In this document: piece after piece, positions 26,839 to 36,438 of the stretch
How positions within the stretch are numbered: the first letter of the stretch is position 1
Layout: each line of letters begins with the position of its first letter
Origin: Alphaproteobacteria bacterium
GTDB lineage: Bacteria > Pseudomonadota > Alphaproteobacteria > Rhizobiales > Xanthobacteraceae
Direction: 5' to 3'
DNA: 64,000 nucleotides
Assembly: GCA_005884765.1 (NCBI GenBank)
Contig: VAZV01000151.1
Span: 1 to 64,000, forward strand
Position numbers and translations under genes: made by a program
Notes under the pieces: model-generated
The model's input: only the letters and a program-made list of their open reading frames with translations
Database searches by the model: none
Told to the model about the DNA's origin: nothing

Positions 26839-28054
26839 GAGAATCGATACGCTTGTGATCGGCGGCGGCCAGGCCGGGCTCGCGATGAGTTACCGCCTCA
26901 AGCAGCGCGGGCTGGCCCATCTCGTGCTCGAGCGGCGCCGGATCGCCGAACGCTGGCGCAGCGAACGTTGGGATGGGCTGAAATTTCAGTTTCCCAACTG
27001 GTCGGTGCGGCTGCCGGATTTTCCATATCCCCACGCCGATCCCGACGGCTTTGCGACGTCCGGCGATATCCTGGCCTACATCAACGCCTATGCCGATTTT
27101 GTCGCGCCGCCGATCCGTTGCGGCGTCGCCGTGACACGGCTGCGATGTTGTGACGGCGCATCCGGCCTCGTTGCCGAAACCTCCGATGGCACGATCGAGG
27201 CCAGCAATGTCGTGGTGGCAACCGGACCCTATCAGCGCCCGGCGATACCGGCCTTGCTGGATGACGGCAGCGGCATTTTTCAGGTCCACGCCAGCCAGTA
27301 CCAAAATCCGGATCAACTGCCACCGGGCGCGGTACTGGTGGTCGGCGCCGGCGCTTCCGGCGCGCAGATCGCCGAGGAGCTTCTTCGCGCCGGCCGCCGA
27401 GTCTATCTCTCGCTCGGGGCGCATACGCGCCTGCCGCGTCGCTACCGCGGCCGCGACCTGATCTGGTGGCTGAGCGCTATCGGCATCGATCAGACCACCG
27501 TCGAAGCCCGCGGACCATCGCGATTGCTGCCCGTGATCACGGGCGCCTATGGCGGCCACACCATCGATTTTCGCCGCTTTGCGGCCGAGGGCATCACCTT
27601 GCTGGGAAGGGTAACGGCAGCAGGCAATGGCACGATCGATATCGCGCCCGATCTCGCGGCCAGTCTCGCGAGCGGCGATGCCGTCTATCTGGCTTTCCTC
27701 GAGATCGTGGATGCGCATGTCAAACAGCACGGGCTGGATTTCCCCGACGATCCCGAGGCCCGCGCGATGCTGCCCGACCCACGCTGCGTCAGCGAACCGC
27801 TGCGGCGGCTTGACCTTCGCGGCAGTGGCATCCATTCGCTCGTCTCGGCCACGGGTTATGCTGTTGATTTCGGCTGGATCGACATTCCGGTCCTGGATCC
27901 GCGCGGCGAACCCCGTCATGTCAACGGCATCACCGACGTCCCGGGCCTATATTTCCTCGGCCTGCAATGGCTGTCGAAAATGAGCTCGTCCTTCCTGTCC
28001 GGCGTCGGTGACGACGCCGCCGTGCTCGCCGAGCACATTGCTTCGCGCAGGTGA
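26828..28054 (+). CDS. Flavin-dependent monooxygenase (FMO-like, NAD(P)-binding)
   Basis: A 408-residue flavoprotein. FAD-binding Rossmann motif VIGGGQAGLAMSYRLKQRG (residues 9-27), a WRSERWDGLKFQFPNW segment typical of bacterial FMO/YUCCA-like enzymes, a second dinucleotide motif VVGAGASGAQIAEELL for NADPH (about 172-187), and the C-terminal ATGYAVDFGWI motif. Such enzymes oxygenate soft nucleophiles or ketones. The gene overlaps the upstream LysR gene by 11 bp and is likely translationally coupled to it. The substrate is unknown. Confidence 0.9.
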   Translation: MPVERIDTLVIGGGQAGLAMSYRLKQRGLAHLVLERRRIAERWRSERWDGLKFQFPNWSVRLPDFPYPHADPDGFATSGDILAYINAYADFVAPPIRCGVAVTRLRCCDGASGLVAETSDGTIEASNVVVATGPYQRPAIPALLDDGSGIFQVHASQYQNPDQLPPGAVLVVGAGASGAQIAEELLRAGRRVYLSLGAHTRLPRRYRGRDLIWWLSAIGIDQTTVEARGPSRLLPVITGAYGGHTIDFRRFAAEGITLLGRVTAAGNGTIDIAPDLAASLASGDAVYLAFLEIVDAHVKQHGLDFPDDPEARAMLPDPRCVSEPLRRLDLRGSGIHSLVSATGYAVDFGWIDIPVLDPRGEPRHVNGITDVPGLYFLGLQWLSKMSSSFLSGVGDDAAVLAEHIASRR

Positions 28055-28166
28055 TGGAACCGCGCTGCAGTCGCCGCCAAAAACTCGGCAGATGTGAACC
28101 GCTTCACATTTGCCCGCACCGAAACGTGGTCCCCTGATCCCGCGCAACTTTTCGGGGACCACGGAG

Positions 28167-28421
28167 ATGACCTACACATATGACGGTTTCGATATCGAAT
28201 CTTTTGAGGCTGGCAAAGGCTTGTGGCACGCCCGCATCAAGCGCGCCGATCTGAGTCCGGTCGTGCTCGACGGCGTGCTGTTTCCGACGCTTGAAGTCGG
28301 CTTCGCGTGGTCCGATCCCGATGCCGCGATTGCCGACGCCAAGGCTCACATCGACCAGTTCAGGCGCCGCTATGCGGGCCCCTCGCTGGCGCCGCAGGTT
28401 CAGCGCCCGACCGCGCCATAG
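28167..28421 (+). CDS. Hypothetical protein
   Basis: An 84-residue soluble protein: YTYDGFDIESFEAGKGLWHARIKRADLSPVVLDGVLFPTLEVGFAWSDPDAAIADAKAHIDQF. It looks like a small beta-sheet followed by one helix. The ATG at 28167 has GGGGACCACGGAG upstream. The next small gene follows by 21 bp in the same direction. Not recognised beyond resemblance to short Bradyrhizobium hypothetical proteins. Confidence 0.7.
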   Translation: MTYTYDGFDIESFEAGKGLWHARIKRADLSPVVLDGVLFPTLEVGFAWSDPDAAIADAKAHIDQFRRRYAGPSLAPQVQRPTAP

Positions 28422-28442
28422 CCCGGGAAAAGGACCGCAGCC

Positions 28443-28688
28443 ATGCCGCACCTTGAGGGCCAGGAAACGACCCAAGGAACTGGCCAGGGAACGGCGCACG
28501 ACACGCATGTCCTGGCAGCGTCTTCCCAGCCGGCGCGCTCGAATTGCCCGGACTGCAAGGCGAGCCTGGCCGTGGTCCGGGTCATTGCCGGCCGCGCCGA
28601 TCGCGAATACTGGACTATGCGATGCACGCGCTGCGGCGGCATCCATCTCGATATCGTCAAGGCGTCGGCCGAGCCCGGCGTGGCCTGA
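28443..28688 (+). CDS. Small zinc-ribbon-like hypothetical protein
   Basis: An 81-residue protein with a Gln/Thr-rich N-terminus and two CxxC pairs: NCPDCKASLAVVRV and MRCTRCGGIHLDIV, spaced about 28 residues apart, which suggests a single zinc ribbon. It is 21 bp downstream of another small gene and probably co-transcribed. It is convergent with the hybrid histidine kinase. Function unknown. Confidence 0.7.
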   Translation: MPHLEGQETTQGTGQGTAHDTHVLAASSQPARSNCPDCKASLAVVRVIAGRADREYWTMRCTRCGGIHLDIVKASAEPGVA

Positions 28689-28707
28689 CGAGATCGCGCA
28701 ACGAACC

Positions 28708-31488
28708 TCAGCCCGGCGCTTGCGGCGGCGGCTTTTCGTCCGCGAGCAATCCGGCGGACGTCAGCGCGAGGCGGAGCATGCGCGCCAGGTCGAGCTTGCG
28801 ATAGGGCTTGGCGAGCAGCAGCACGCCGGAATCCAGCCGGCCGTGATGGATGATGGCGTTTTCGGTATAGCCGGAGGTGAACAACACTTTCAGCGACGGG
28901 CGGCGCCGCGTCATTTCCGCCGCGAGTTGGCGGCCGTTCAGACGTCCGGGCATGATGACGTCGGTGAACAACAGGTCGAACGCCGCGCCGCCATCGGCGA
29001 TGGCAAGGGCTTCGCTGCCGTTGGCGGCCGACAGCGTCTTGTAGCCGAGGCCCTGAAGCTGCGTGCGGACATAAGCGCGCACCAATTCATCATCCTCGAC
29101 CACCAGGATGGTCTCGTGACCGCCCTCGATCTCGGGGCTCTCGGCCCCCGCAAGTTCTTCCGGCGCGGCATCGGCCTGCGGCAGATAGAGACGGAAGGTC
29201 GTGCCGTAGCCCTCTTCGCTGTAGACCTTGATGTGTCCGCCCGATTGCTTGACGAAGCCGTAGACCATGCTCAGCCCGAGCCCGGTCCCCTTCCCGACTT
29301 CCTTGGTCGAAAAGAACGGCTCGAACACCCGATCGATGATATCGGCCCGAATTCCGATTCCGGTATCGCTGACCGCGACCATCACATAGTTCCCCGGCAC
29401 AACGTCGCCGTTAGCCGCGGCATATTCCTCGTCGAAGGTCACGTTCTTGGTTTCCAGGACGAGCTTGCCGCCTTGGGGCATGGCGTCGCGCGCGTTGATC
29501 GCAAGATTGAGCAGCGCAGAGGAGAGCTGTCCCGGGTCGACCAGCGCCGCCCATAGCTGGTCCGTCAGCATCGATTCGATCTCGATATGCTCGCCGAGCG
29601 TCGGCCGCATCAGCTTTGCCGATTCCACGATCAGCCTGTTGACGTCGACCTCGCGCGGCCGCAGCGGCTGCTTGCGGGCGAAGGCCAACAGATGCGCGGT
29701 GAGCTCCGCGCCGCGGTCCGCCGCCTCGCTGATCAGCTTGACGATCGCGGCGAGGTCGGGCTTGGAGACCTCCGCAGCCAGGATTTCGATGGTTCCGGTG
29801 ATCACGGTGAGCACATTGTTGAAGTCATGCGCTATGCCGCCGGTGAGCTGGCCGATCGCTTCCATCTTCTGGGCCTGCCGCAGCTGCTCCTCCGCGGCGA
29901 TCTTGTGGGTCAGATCCCTGACGAAGGCATTGAACAAATAGCCGCTGCCGCGTCGATGCAGCTTCAACGACACCTCGATCTTGACCATCTCGCCGTCCTT
30001 GCGGATGGCATCGATTTCAAAACGATCGCCGGCGGCCGCGTCCGCCTCATTGCGCAGCAATCGTTCCTTCATTTGCTGGCGATGCAATTGAAGCTCCTCC
30101 GGCAGGATCAGCGTGGTCAGGTGTTTTCCCAACACCTCCTGCCGCGACCATCCGAAGATGGCCTCGGCCCGTGGATTCCATTCGAGAATGTTGCCGGCCT
30201 CATCGCTTTGGATGAACGCGTCGAGCGCGTTTTCGATGACGTCCCGCGCCATCTGTTCGCTCTCAAGCAGCGCCCGCTGCGCTTTTTTCTGCGCCTCGAT
30301 CTCCCGATTGAGGGCCGCCGTCTTGGCGCGCGACTCCGCCGCCATGTCCGCGAACTCGCGCGCCAGAACGCCGATCTCATAGCCGCCTCCGGTCGGCAGG
30401 GCGACCGCCTGGTCGCGCGAGAAGCCCTGCACCACCCTGGTCATCTGCACCAGCGGGCGGGTCAGTGAACGGGCGACGATGACCGCCAGCACAAACGCGC
30501 AAAACGCCGCCGCGAATCCGGCCATCAGGCTGGAGTCGCGAACCGCAGAGGTAGCCACCGTGAGGTCCTGGTACGCCAAGGCCTGAACCAGGACGACCCG
30601 CGGGCCGTCGGCCAGCCGCACCGACGCCAGCCCGATACCGAAACGCCGGCCAGCACGATCCGCCATCAGCCGCGGCGCCGAATCGTCGCTTGCCAGGATT
30701 TGCGCGAAATCCGGAAAGTCGTCCTGGATCTGATACTGCTTGCCAAATTCGAAACCGAATTGGCGAGCCGGATCGGGATGCACCAGATAGTCACCCCGCT
30801 CATTGACGACATAGCTGCGGCCGCCTCTGGTAGGGTTCGAGCGGATCCGGTCAAACGCCGGCCGCATATCGACATTGATGATCACGATGCCAAACGGCCG
30901 CCCGTCCGGCGCATGCACCGAGGTTGCGACGCGCAGCACCGGGATGCGCGGGGATTCGATACTGAGATCGATCTGCGAGACATAGACCTCGCCGGCTGGC
31001 AATCGGATGGTCTGCCTGAAGGCCTCGCGATCGCCCTTGCGCTGCAACTCATCGTCCGGAACGATCCGTGGGGGGACGCCGGCCTCGGAACGGTCCACCC
31101 GAACCAGTTCGCGCCCGCCATCGTCAGCCCCGATGTAACGGAACTCGTGATAATTCGGCTTGGAGACGAGTTCCGCCGCGAAATGCAGGGCCAGGCGCCT
31201 GCGCCACTCGGCCTCGGTGGCGGCAGCCGGCTCGCCCCCACGATCGAGATGCGCCGTCATGATGTCGATGACTTCGTTGGAGGCGCGAAAGGCGAGCACA
31301 TCGGCCCGCGCACCGCGAACCGAGGCCGCAAGCTCATTGGCGAGCAATTCGGCGTGGGTATCGATGCGGTCCAGCGCCCGAGGCAGGGCAAACGTGGCGA
31401 TATTGCGAAAGGTCAGCACCCCGACCGCTATCGTCGCCAGCAGCACCAGCGCGACCATCGCAATCGTCAATCGGGTCGACAACCTCAT
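28708..31488 (-). CDS. Hybrid sensor histidine kinase with C-terminal receiver
   Basis: A 926-residue membrane kinase. Order: N-terminal helix (about 8-30), a long periplasmic dCache-like sensor (about 35-305, with YIGADDGGRELVRVDRS and EVYVSQIDLSIE), second helix (about 312-335), HAMP, coiled coil, PAS (about 415-530, NALDAFIQSDEAGNILEWNPRAEAIFGWS), HisKA of the HWE-unlike AHDFNNVLTVI type with His near 553, HATPase with DTGIGI and GTGLGLSMVYGF, and a receiver domain with the phosphoacceptor Asp in LLFTDVIMPG near 844. The ATG at 31488 has AAGGGA upstream. The signal and output partner are unknown; no cognate regulator is adjacent. Confidence 0.92.
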   Translation of the reverse strand: MRLSTRLTIAMVALVLLATIAVGVLTFRNIATFALPRALDRIDTHAELLANELAASVRGARADVLAFRASNEVIDIMTAHLDRGGEPAAATEAEWRRRLALHFAAELVSKPNYHEFRYIGADDGGRELVRVDRSEAGVPPRIVPDDELQRKGDREAFRQTIRLPAGEVYVSQIDLSIESPRIPVLRVATSVHAPDGRPFGIVIINVDMRPAFDRIRSNPTRGGRSYVVNERGDYLVHPDPARQFGFEFGKQYQIQDDFPDFAQILASDDSAPRLMADRAGRRFGIGLASVRLADGPRVVLVQALAYQDLTVATSAVRDSSLMAGFAAAFCAFVLAVIVARSLTRPLVQMTRVVQGFSRDQAVALPTGGGYEIGVLAREFADMAAESRAKTAALNREIEAQKKAQRALLESEQMARDVIENALDAFIQSDEAGNILEWNPRAEAIFGWSRQEVLGKHLTTLILPEELQLHRQQMKERLLRNEADAAAGDRFEIDAIRKDGEMVKIEVSLKLHRRGSGYLFNAFVRDLTHKIAAEEQLRQAQKMEAIGQLTGGIAHDFNNVLTVITGTIEILAAEVSKPDLAAIVKLISEAADRGAELTAHLLAFARKQPLRPREVDVNRLIVESAKLMRPTLGEHIEIESMLTDQLWAALVDPGQLSSALLNLAINARDAMPQGGKLVLETKNVTFDEEYAAANGDVVPGNYVMVAVSDTGIGIRADIIDRVFEPFFSTKEVGKGTGLGLSMVYGFVKQSGGHIKVYSEEGYGTTFRLYLPQADAAPEELAGAESPEIEGGHETILVVEDDELVRAYVRTQLQGLGYKTLSAANGSEALAIADGGAAFDLLFTDVIMPGRLNGRQLAAEMTRRRPSLKVLFTSGYTENAIIHHGRLDSGVLLLAKPYRKLDLARMLRLALTSAGLLADEKPPPQAPG

Positions 31489-31632
31489 CGATTGTCCCTT
31501 GGGGAGCACGCCTTCAACGATGGTTCGATGTCAGCCCCAATGTGCCGCTTGGTCAATCTCGAATCAGCGGGCCAGACGAACTTACACGCCATCTTTGTGG
31601 ATTGGCGCGTAAACGGATGACAGCTGGCGACG

Positions 31633-31707
31633 ATTCCTGGGATGGCCGCGCCGGCGGTGAGGCCGCCGCCCACCGCGCGCCTCGACGCGCGGCACGAGTG
31701 AGGAGGT
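31633..31707. repeat. 75-bp repeat shared with the uvrB N-terminal coding region
   Basis: This stretch (ATTCCTGGGATGGCCGCGCC ... CGCGCGGCACGAG) is clearly homologous to 33165-33243, which is inside uvrB. Here it is intergenic, in the 384-bp gap between the divergent hybrid kinase and the next gene. An inner palindrome, GGCGGTGAGGCCGCC, is present. Nothing else is seen in the gap. Confidence 0.8.
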
Positions 31708-31871
31708 CGCCCTGAGGTGGCGCGCCTGCCGTTCCATGGAGGCCCTCGGGCCAGATACCGGTGCAGGGCGACGCGTGAACGTCTTCACGACTTGGTGCGA
31801 CCAAGCTAGCGTCTGCGCTCGCGAAATGGCGCGGGCCGTTTCCCCACAAAGACAGCCAAGAGAGAATTCCC

Positions 31872-32930
31872 ATGCGATTTTCGAGCGACGATTTGCGCGC
31901 GGCGACGGCCGCCGGCGCCATCGATTCCAAACAGCTCGAGGCGCTGCTCTCGTTCCTCGCGACGCGTCAGCCCGCCCAGCCGGCGGCGGCGCCGAAATTC
32001 GATGTGGTGCACGTGCTGTGGTACCTGGGAGCGCTGGTCGTGATCTCGGCGATGGGCATGTTCTCGACGCTGGCGTTCTCGCAAATGGGCGGCCAGGCGC
32101 TGGCCGCCACCGCGCTGGTCTATGCCGCGCTGTTCGGCGGCGTCGGTCATTATCTCTGGGCGGTCCGCCGGCTTCGCATCCCCGGCGGTCTGCTGATCGC
32201 AATCGCGGTCTCGATGATCCCGCTCGCCATCTACGGTGTCCAGGACACCTATGGCGCCTGGAACCAGTTCGGCAAGCCGGGAACGGTTCGCGACTTCTAC
32301 GTCTGGATCAAGGGCAGTTGGATTTTCATGGAAATCGGCACCATTGCAGGTGCTGTGATCGCGCTGCGCTACTACCGCTTTCCCTTCATCGTCTTCATCA
32401 TGGCGTTTGCGTTGTGGTTCATGTCGATGGACATCGTGCCCTGGATCACCGGCTCGCCGACCGGCAACTGGGAGACCTCGCGCCGCATCTCGGTGGGCTT
32501 CGGCCTCGGCATCATCGCGCTGGCGGTGATCGTCAACATGCGGCAGCGCTCCGGCGATTTCGCGTTCTGGCTCTATCTGTTCGGCGTCATGACCTTCTGG
32601 GGCGGCATTACCGCGTCGTCCTATGGCACGCCCGTCGACAAGGCGCTGTACTGCGCGATGAACTTTGGTTTCCTGCTGCTCGCGGCATTTCTGGGCCGCC
32701 GCGTCTTTGCGGTGTTCGGCACCATCGGCATCGCGTTCTATCTCGGCGATCTCGCCGACAAGGTGTTCAAGGATTCGATGCTGTTCCCGTTCGCGCTGTC
32801 GCTGATCGGCGTCGGCATCATCGCGTTCGGACTGTATTATCACCGCCATCAAGCCGCCATCGGCGGCTGGGTCGAGCGGCATTTGCCGGATGCGCTGAAG
32901 CGGCTGCGGCCCGCCAATGCAGTGGCGTGA
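31872..32930 (+). CDS. Polytopic membrane protein, DUF2157-like
   Basis: A 352-residue protein. A soluble N-terminal helical segment ([25 protein letters not shown]) is followed by about 9-10 membrane helices, starting at [20 protein letters not shown]. The arrangement resembles DUF2157-type membrane proteins, which have a short N-terminal domain that reads like a helix-turn-helix. No transport or enzyme motif is visible. It lies 62 bp upstream of uvrB on the same strand. Confidence 0.75.
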   Translation: MRFSSDDLRAATAAGAIDSKQLEALLSFLATRQPAQPAAAPKFDVVHVLWYLGALVVISAMGMFSTLAFSQMGGQALAATALVYAALFGGVGHYLWAVRRLRIPGGLLIAIAVSMIPLAIYGVQDTYGAWNQFGKPGTVRDFYVWIKGSWIFMEIGTIAGAVIALRYYRFPFIVFIMAFALWFMSMDIVPWITGSPTGNWETSRRISVGFGLGIIALAVIVNMRQRSGDFAFWLYLFGVMTFWGGITASSYGTPVDKALYCAMNFGFLLLAAFLGRRVFAVFGTIGIAFYLGDLADKVFKDSMLFPFALSLIGVGIIAFGLYYHRHQAAIGGWVERHLPDALKRLRPANAVA

Positions 32931-32992
32931 CAGCTGCCGCCAAAACCATATTGGCTCTTTTCCGGACGCGGCCGCGGCCCCATATTCCGGCC

Positions 32993-35900
32993 ATGGCGAA
33001 GAAACCCGACTCCCCAAAAAAATCCGGCAAAACCCCGAAATCAAAAGCGCACCGCCCCGACGTGCAGCCGATCGGGCCGGCGCTGGCGGAACTGCTCAAT
33101 CCCGCGATCAACCGCGGCGATGCCGGCATGGGATCGGGCACCGGCCTGCAGCCGCCGCCGGATAATTCCTGGGACCGCCGCGCCGGCGGCGAAGCCGCCG
33201 CGCATCGCGCACGGGCCTCAACGCGCGGCACGAGCGAGGCGGTGGGAAAGCGCGATGCGGCTACGAGCGGCACCTCCCGTGCGTCGCCCTCACCCAACCC
33301 TCTCCCGCAAGCGGGAGAGGGCTCCAGGCGGCTAGCGCCGCGTGCTGATCGAACAGGTGTTCCGGGCGCTGCAGGAAATGATTCCGTGAACGCGCCACCT
33401 GCGTCCCCTCTCCCGCTTGCGGGGGAGGGACAGGGTGGGGGTGCCTCCACGAGTCCAGCCTTCAACGAAGCGCAGCGCGGTTTCGACGAAGCGCCGCAGG
33501 CGCATTACGGCACCGCGGCGACGATCCCGACGCTCGACCCCGAGCTGGCGCGGCAGTTGGGCCTGCCGACCGCGGAGGATGATGAAGAGGCGCTGGCGCG
33601 GCCGCCGCGCAGCAAGATGGAAGCGCTGGGCGTCAAGGCGACCGCCGATGCGCTGGAAAACCTGATCCGCGAGGGCCGTCCCGAATTCAAAGGCGAAGAC
33701 GGCTCGCTGAAAGTGTGGACGCCACACCGCCCGCCGCGCCCGGAGAAATCCGAAGGCGGCGTGCGCTTCGTGATCAAATCCGACTACGAGCCGAAGGGCG
33801 ATCAGCCGACCGCGATCGCCGAACTGGTCGAAGGCATCCAGCGCAACGACCGCACGCAGGTTTTGCTCGGCGTCACCGGAAGCGGCAAGACCTACACCAT
33901 GGCCAAGGTGATCGAGGCGACGCAGCGCCCTGCCCTGATCCTGGCGCCGAACAAGACGCTGGCGGCGCAGCTCTACGGCGAGTTCAAGAATTTCTTTCCC
34001 GACAACGCGGTCGAGTATTTCGTCTCCTACTACGACTACTACCAGCCCGAGGCTTATGTGCCGCGGACCGACACCTATATCGAGAAGGATTCCTCGATCA
34101 ACGAGCAGATCGACCGCATGCGCCACTCGGCGACGCGCGCGCTGCTCGAGCGCGACGACGTCATCATCGTCGCTTCCGTGTCGTGCATCTACGGTATCGG
34201 CTCGGTCGAGACCTATACCGCGATGACGTTTGCGCTGAAGAAGGGCGAGCGCATCGATCAGCGGCAGTTGATCGCCGACCTCGTCGCCCTGCAATACAAG
34301 CGCACCCAGGCCGATTTCACCCGCGGCACGTTTCGCGTGCGCGGCGACGTCATCGACATTTTTCCGGCGCACTATGAAGACCGCGCCTGGCGCGTGAACT
34401 TGTTCGGCGACGTCGTCGAGAATATCGAGGAGTTCGATCCGCTCACCGGCCACAAGCAGGACGATCTCGAATTCATCAAGATCTACGCCAATTCGCACTA
34501 CGTAACGCCGCGGCCGACGCTGGTGCAGGCGATCAAGTCGATCAAGGGCGAATTGAAATTGCGGCTCGACGAGCTCAACAACCAGGGCCGCCTGTTGGAG
34601 GCGCAGCGATTGGAGCAGCGCACCACCTTCGATCTCGAGATGATGGAGGCGACCGGAAGCTGCGCCGGCATCGAGAACTATTCGCGCTATCTCACCGGAC
34701 GCCGCCCCGGCGAGCCGCCGCCGACCTTGTTTGAATATGTGCCTGACAACGCGCTGGTGTTCGCCGACGAAAGCCACGTCACCGTCCCGCAGATCGGCGG
34801 CATGTTCCGCGGCGATTTCCGGCGCAAGGCGACGCTTGCGGAATACGGCTTCCGGCTGCCCTCGTGCATGGACAACCGGCCGCTGCGCTTCGAGGAATGG
34901 GACATGATGCGCCCGCAATCGATCGCGGTGTCGGCGACGCCGTCAGGCTGGGAGCTCAACGAATCCGGCGGCGTGTTCGTAGAACAAGTGATCCGCCCCA
35001 CAGGCCTGATCGATCCTCCCGTGGATATCCGCCCGGCGCGCACGCAAGTCGACGATCTCGTCGGCGAGGTCCGCGCAACCGCTGCGGCCGGCTATCGCTC
35101 GCTGATCACGGTCTTGACCAAGCGGATGGCGGAAGACCTCACCGAATATCTGCACGAGCAGGGCATCCGGGTGCGCTATATGCACTCCGATATCGACACC
35201 ATCGAGCGCATCGAGATCATCCGCGACTTGCGCCTCGGCGCGTTCGACGCGCTGGTCGGCATCAATTTGTTGCGCGAGGGCCTCGACATTCCCGAATGCG
35301 CGCTGGTGGCAATTCTTGATGCCGACAAGGAAGGCTTTCTGCGCAGCGAGACCTCGCTGATCCAGACCATCGGCCGCGCCGCGCGCAATGTCGACGGCAA
35401 GGTGATCCTCTATGCCGATGCGATCACCGGCTCGATGCAGCGCGCCATCGCCGAGACCGACCGCCGCCGCGAAAAGCAGGTCGAGTACAACAGCGCCAAC
35501 GGCATCACGCCGGCGAGCATCAAGCGCTCGATCCACGACATCATGAACAGCGTCTACGAGCGCGACCATGTGCTGGTCGAGATCGGCGACGGCGGCATGG
35601 CCGACGACGTGATCTCGATCGGACACAATTTCGAGGCGGTGTTGTCCGACCTCGAAACCCGGATGCGCGAGGCCGCCGCCGATTTGAATTTCGAGGAAGC
35701 GGCAAGATTGCGCGACGAAGTCAAACGCCTGCGCGCCACCGAAATGGCCGTGGTCGACGATCCCTCCGTCAAACAGCGCACGGTACAGACCAAGGCCGGC
35801 GCCTATGCCGGCACCAGGAAGTACGGCGATGCCGCGAATCTGCCGGCAGCCGCGCTGAAAAAGCGCGGCGGTGCGTCTTCCCCCTCGCCCCGCCCTTCGC

Positions 35901-36175
35901 GGGGAGAGGGTCGGGGTGAGGGGCGCCCCACGGGCGGTGCCTCCGCCACCTCCAAAATCCACAAACCCCATCTCGACGAAATGCACGGCCCGGAATCCCT
36001 GCCCTATCGGGCCGGCCGCACGAACGCGCGCAAACCTCCGCGCGACGAGAGCGCGGGCACCGGCAGCAAAATCTTCCAGCCAACCGACTCGCGCCAGTCC
36101 GGCCCCGAATTCGGCCCCGCCCCCCGCTCCAGCGGCGGCGCGCCGGGGCATAGGGGTGGATGGAAGAAGCGCTGA
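32993..36175 (+). CDS. uvrB: UvrABC system protein B with long repeat-containing extensions
   Basis: UvrB is the damage-verifying helicase-like subunit of nucleotide excision repair; it works with UvrA and UvrC. This 1060-residue protein is far longer than E. coli UvrB (673). The canonical part begins near residue 257 ([18 protein letters not shown]). Walker A GVTGSGKT is near 292, the beta-hairpin [21 protein letters not shown] near 345-365, the helicase motif [14 protein letters not shown] near 755, and the UVR domain (UvrC contact) near 880-917. The extra 256 N-terminal and about 143 C-terminal residues are low-complexity and include segments encoded by palindromic repeats (58-84, 98-150, 961-980). 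An in-frame read-through further upstream is not credible because it covers another gene. Confidence 0.96.
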   Translation: MAKKPDSPKKSGKTPKSKAHRPDVQPIGPALAELLNPAINRGDAGMGSGTGLQPPPDNSWDRRAGGEAAAHRARASTRGTSEAVGKRDAATSGTSRASPSPNPLPQAGEGSRRLAPRADRTGVPGAAGNDSVNAPPASPLPLAGEGQGGGASTSPAFNEAQRGFDEAPQAHYGTAATIPTLDPELARQLGLPTAEDDEEALARPPRSKMEALGVKATADALENLIREGRPEFKGEDGSLKVWTPHRPPRPEKSEGGVRFVIKSDYEPKGDQPTAIAELVEGIQRNDRTQVLLGVTGSGKTYTMAKVIEATQRPALILAPNKTLAAQLYGEFKNFFPDNAVEYFVSYYDYYQPEAYVPRTDTYIEKDSSINEQIDRMRHSATRALLERDDVIIVASVSCIYGIGSVETYTAMTFALKKGERIDQRQLIADLVALQYKRTQADFTRGTFRVRGDVIDIFPAHYEDRAWRVNLFGDVVENIEEFDPLTGHKQDDLEFIKIYANSHYVTPRPTLVQAIKSIKGELKLRLDELNNQGRLLEAQRLEQRTTFDLEMMEATGSCAGIENYSRYLTGRRPGEPPPTLFEYVPDNALVFADESHVTVPQIGGMFRGDFRRKATLAEYGFRLPSCMDNRPLRFEEWDMMRPQSIAVSATPSGWELNESGGVFVEQVIRPTGLIDPPVDIRPARTQVDDLVGEVRATAAAGYRSLITVLTKRMAEDLTEYLHEQGIRVRYMHSDIDTIERIEIIRDLRLGAFDALVGINLLREGLDIPECALVAILDADKEGFLRSETSLIQTIGRAARNVDGKVILYADAITGSMQRAIAETDRRREKQVEYNSANGITPASIKRSIHDIMNSVYERDHVLVEIGDGGMADDVISIGHNFEAVLSDLETRMREAAADLNFEEAARLRDEVKRLRATEMAVVDDPSVKQRTVQTKAGAYAGTRKYGDAANLPAAALKKRGGASSPSPRPSRGEGRGEGRPTGGASATSKIHKPHLDEMHGPESLPYRAGRTNARKPPRDESAGTGSKIFQPTDSRQSGPEFGPAPRSSGGAPGHRGGWKKR
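33165..33243. repeat. Copy of the 75-bp repeat inside uvrB
   Basis: Homologous to 31633-31707. Here it is translated in frame as uvrB residues about 58-84 ([20 protein letters not shown] and following). Confidence 0.8.
33286..33442. repeat. Two palindromic repeat units inside the uvrB N-terminal extension
   Basis: Units at about 33286-33326 (CCCTCACCCAACCCTCTCCC, GCAAGC loop, GGGAGAGGG) and 33404-33442 (CCCTCTCCCGC...GGGGGAGGG). They are translated in frame as [11 protein letters not shown] and [13 protein letters not shown] and belong to the same family as the intergenic units at 18226-18450. Confidence 0.85.
35874..35930. repeat. Palindromic repeat unit inside the uvrB C-terminal tail
   Basis: CCCCTCGCCCCGCCC, TTCGC, GGGGAGAGGGTCGGGGTGAGGGGC. 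Translated in frame as [17 protein letters not shown]. Confidence 0.85.
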
Positions 36176-36182
36176 ACCGCCG

Positions 36183-36383
36183 GTGTCAGACATCGGCATC
36201 CTGAACGATCCGATCAGCCTGATCGCGATCGCGCTGTTGCTCGGCAGTCCCGGCTTGGCGTTGGGCGGAATTCCCGGCGCGCTGTTATGGCCTACCCATC
36301 GCCTCGCCGGCGCGGCTCTCGGCGCCGTCACCGGTTTTGTCATCTGGCTAGCGGGGTGGATGATCCTGAACGATGTGATCTAG
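36183..36383 (+). CDS. Small membrane protein
   Basis: A 66-residue hydrophobic protein starting at a GTG 7 bp after the uvrB stop. Two membrane helices are visible: PISLIAIALLLGSPGLALGGIPG and LAGAALGAVTGFVIWLAGWMIL. It may be translationally linked to uvrB by proximity. No clear ribosome-binding site; not recognised. Confidence 0.5.
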   Translation: MSDIGILNDPISLIAIALLLGSPGLALGGIPGALLWPTHRLAGAALGAVTGFVIWLAGWMILNDVI

Positions 36384-36438
36384 AGTCGCCCGAACTTGCA
36401 AAGCTAGCAATTCGAGCGAATTCGGTTACACCCGCCTG

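Noticed and set aside
31736..32992. In-frame upstream extension of uvrB, giving a 1479-residue protein
   Set aside because: It covers the DUF2157-like membrane protein gene in another frame. Its translation is Arg/Ala-rich without any domain, and uvrB has a sensible ATG at 32993.
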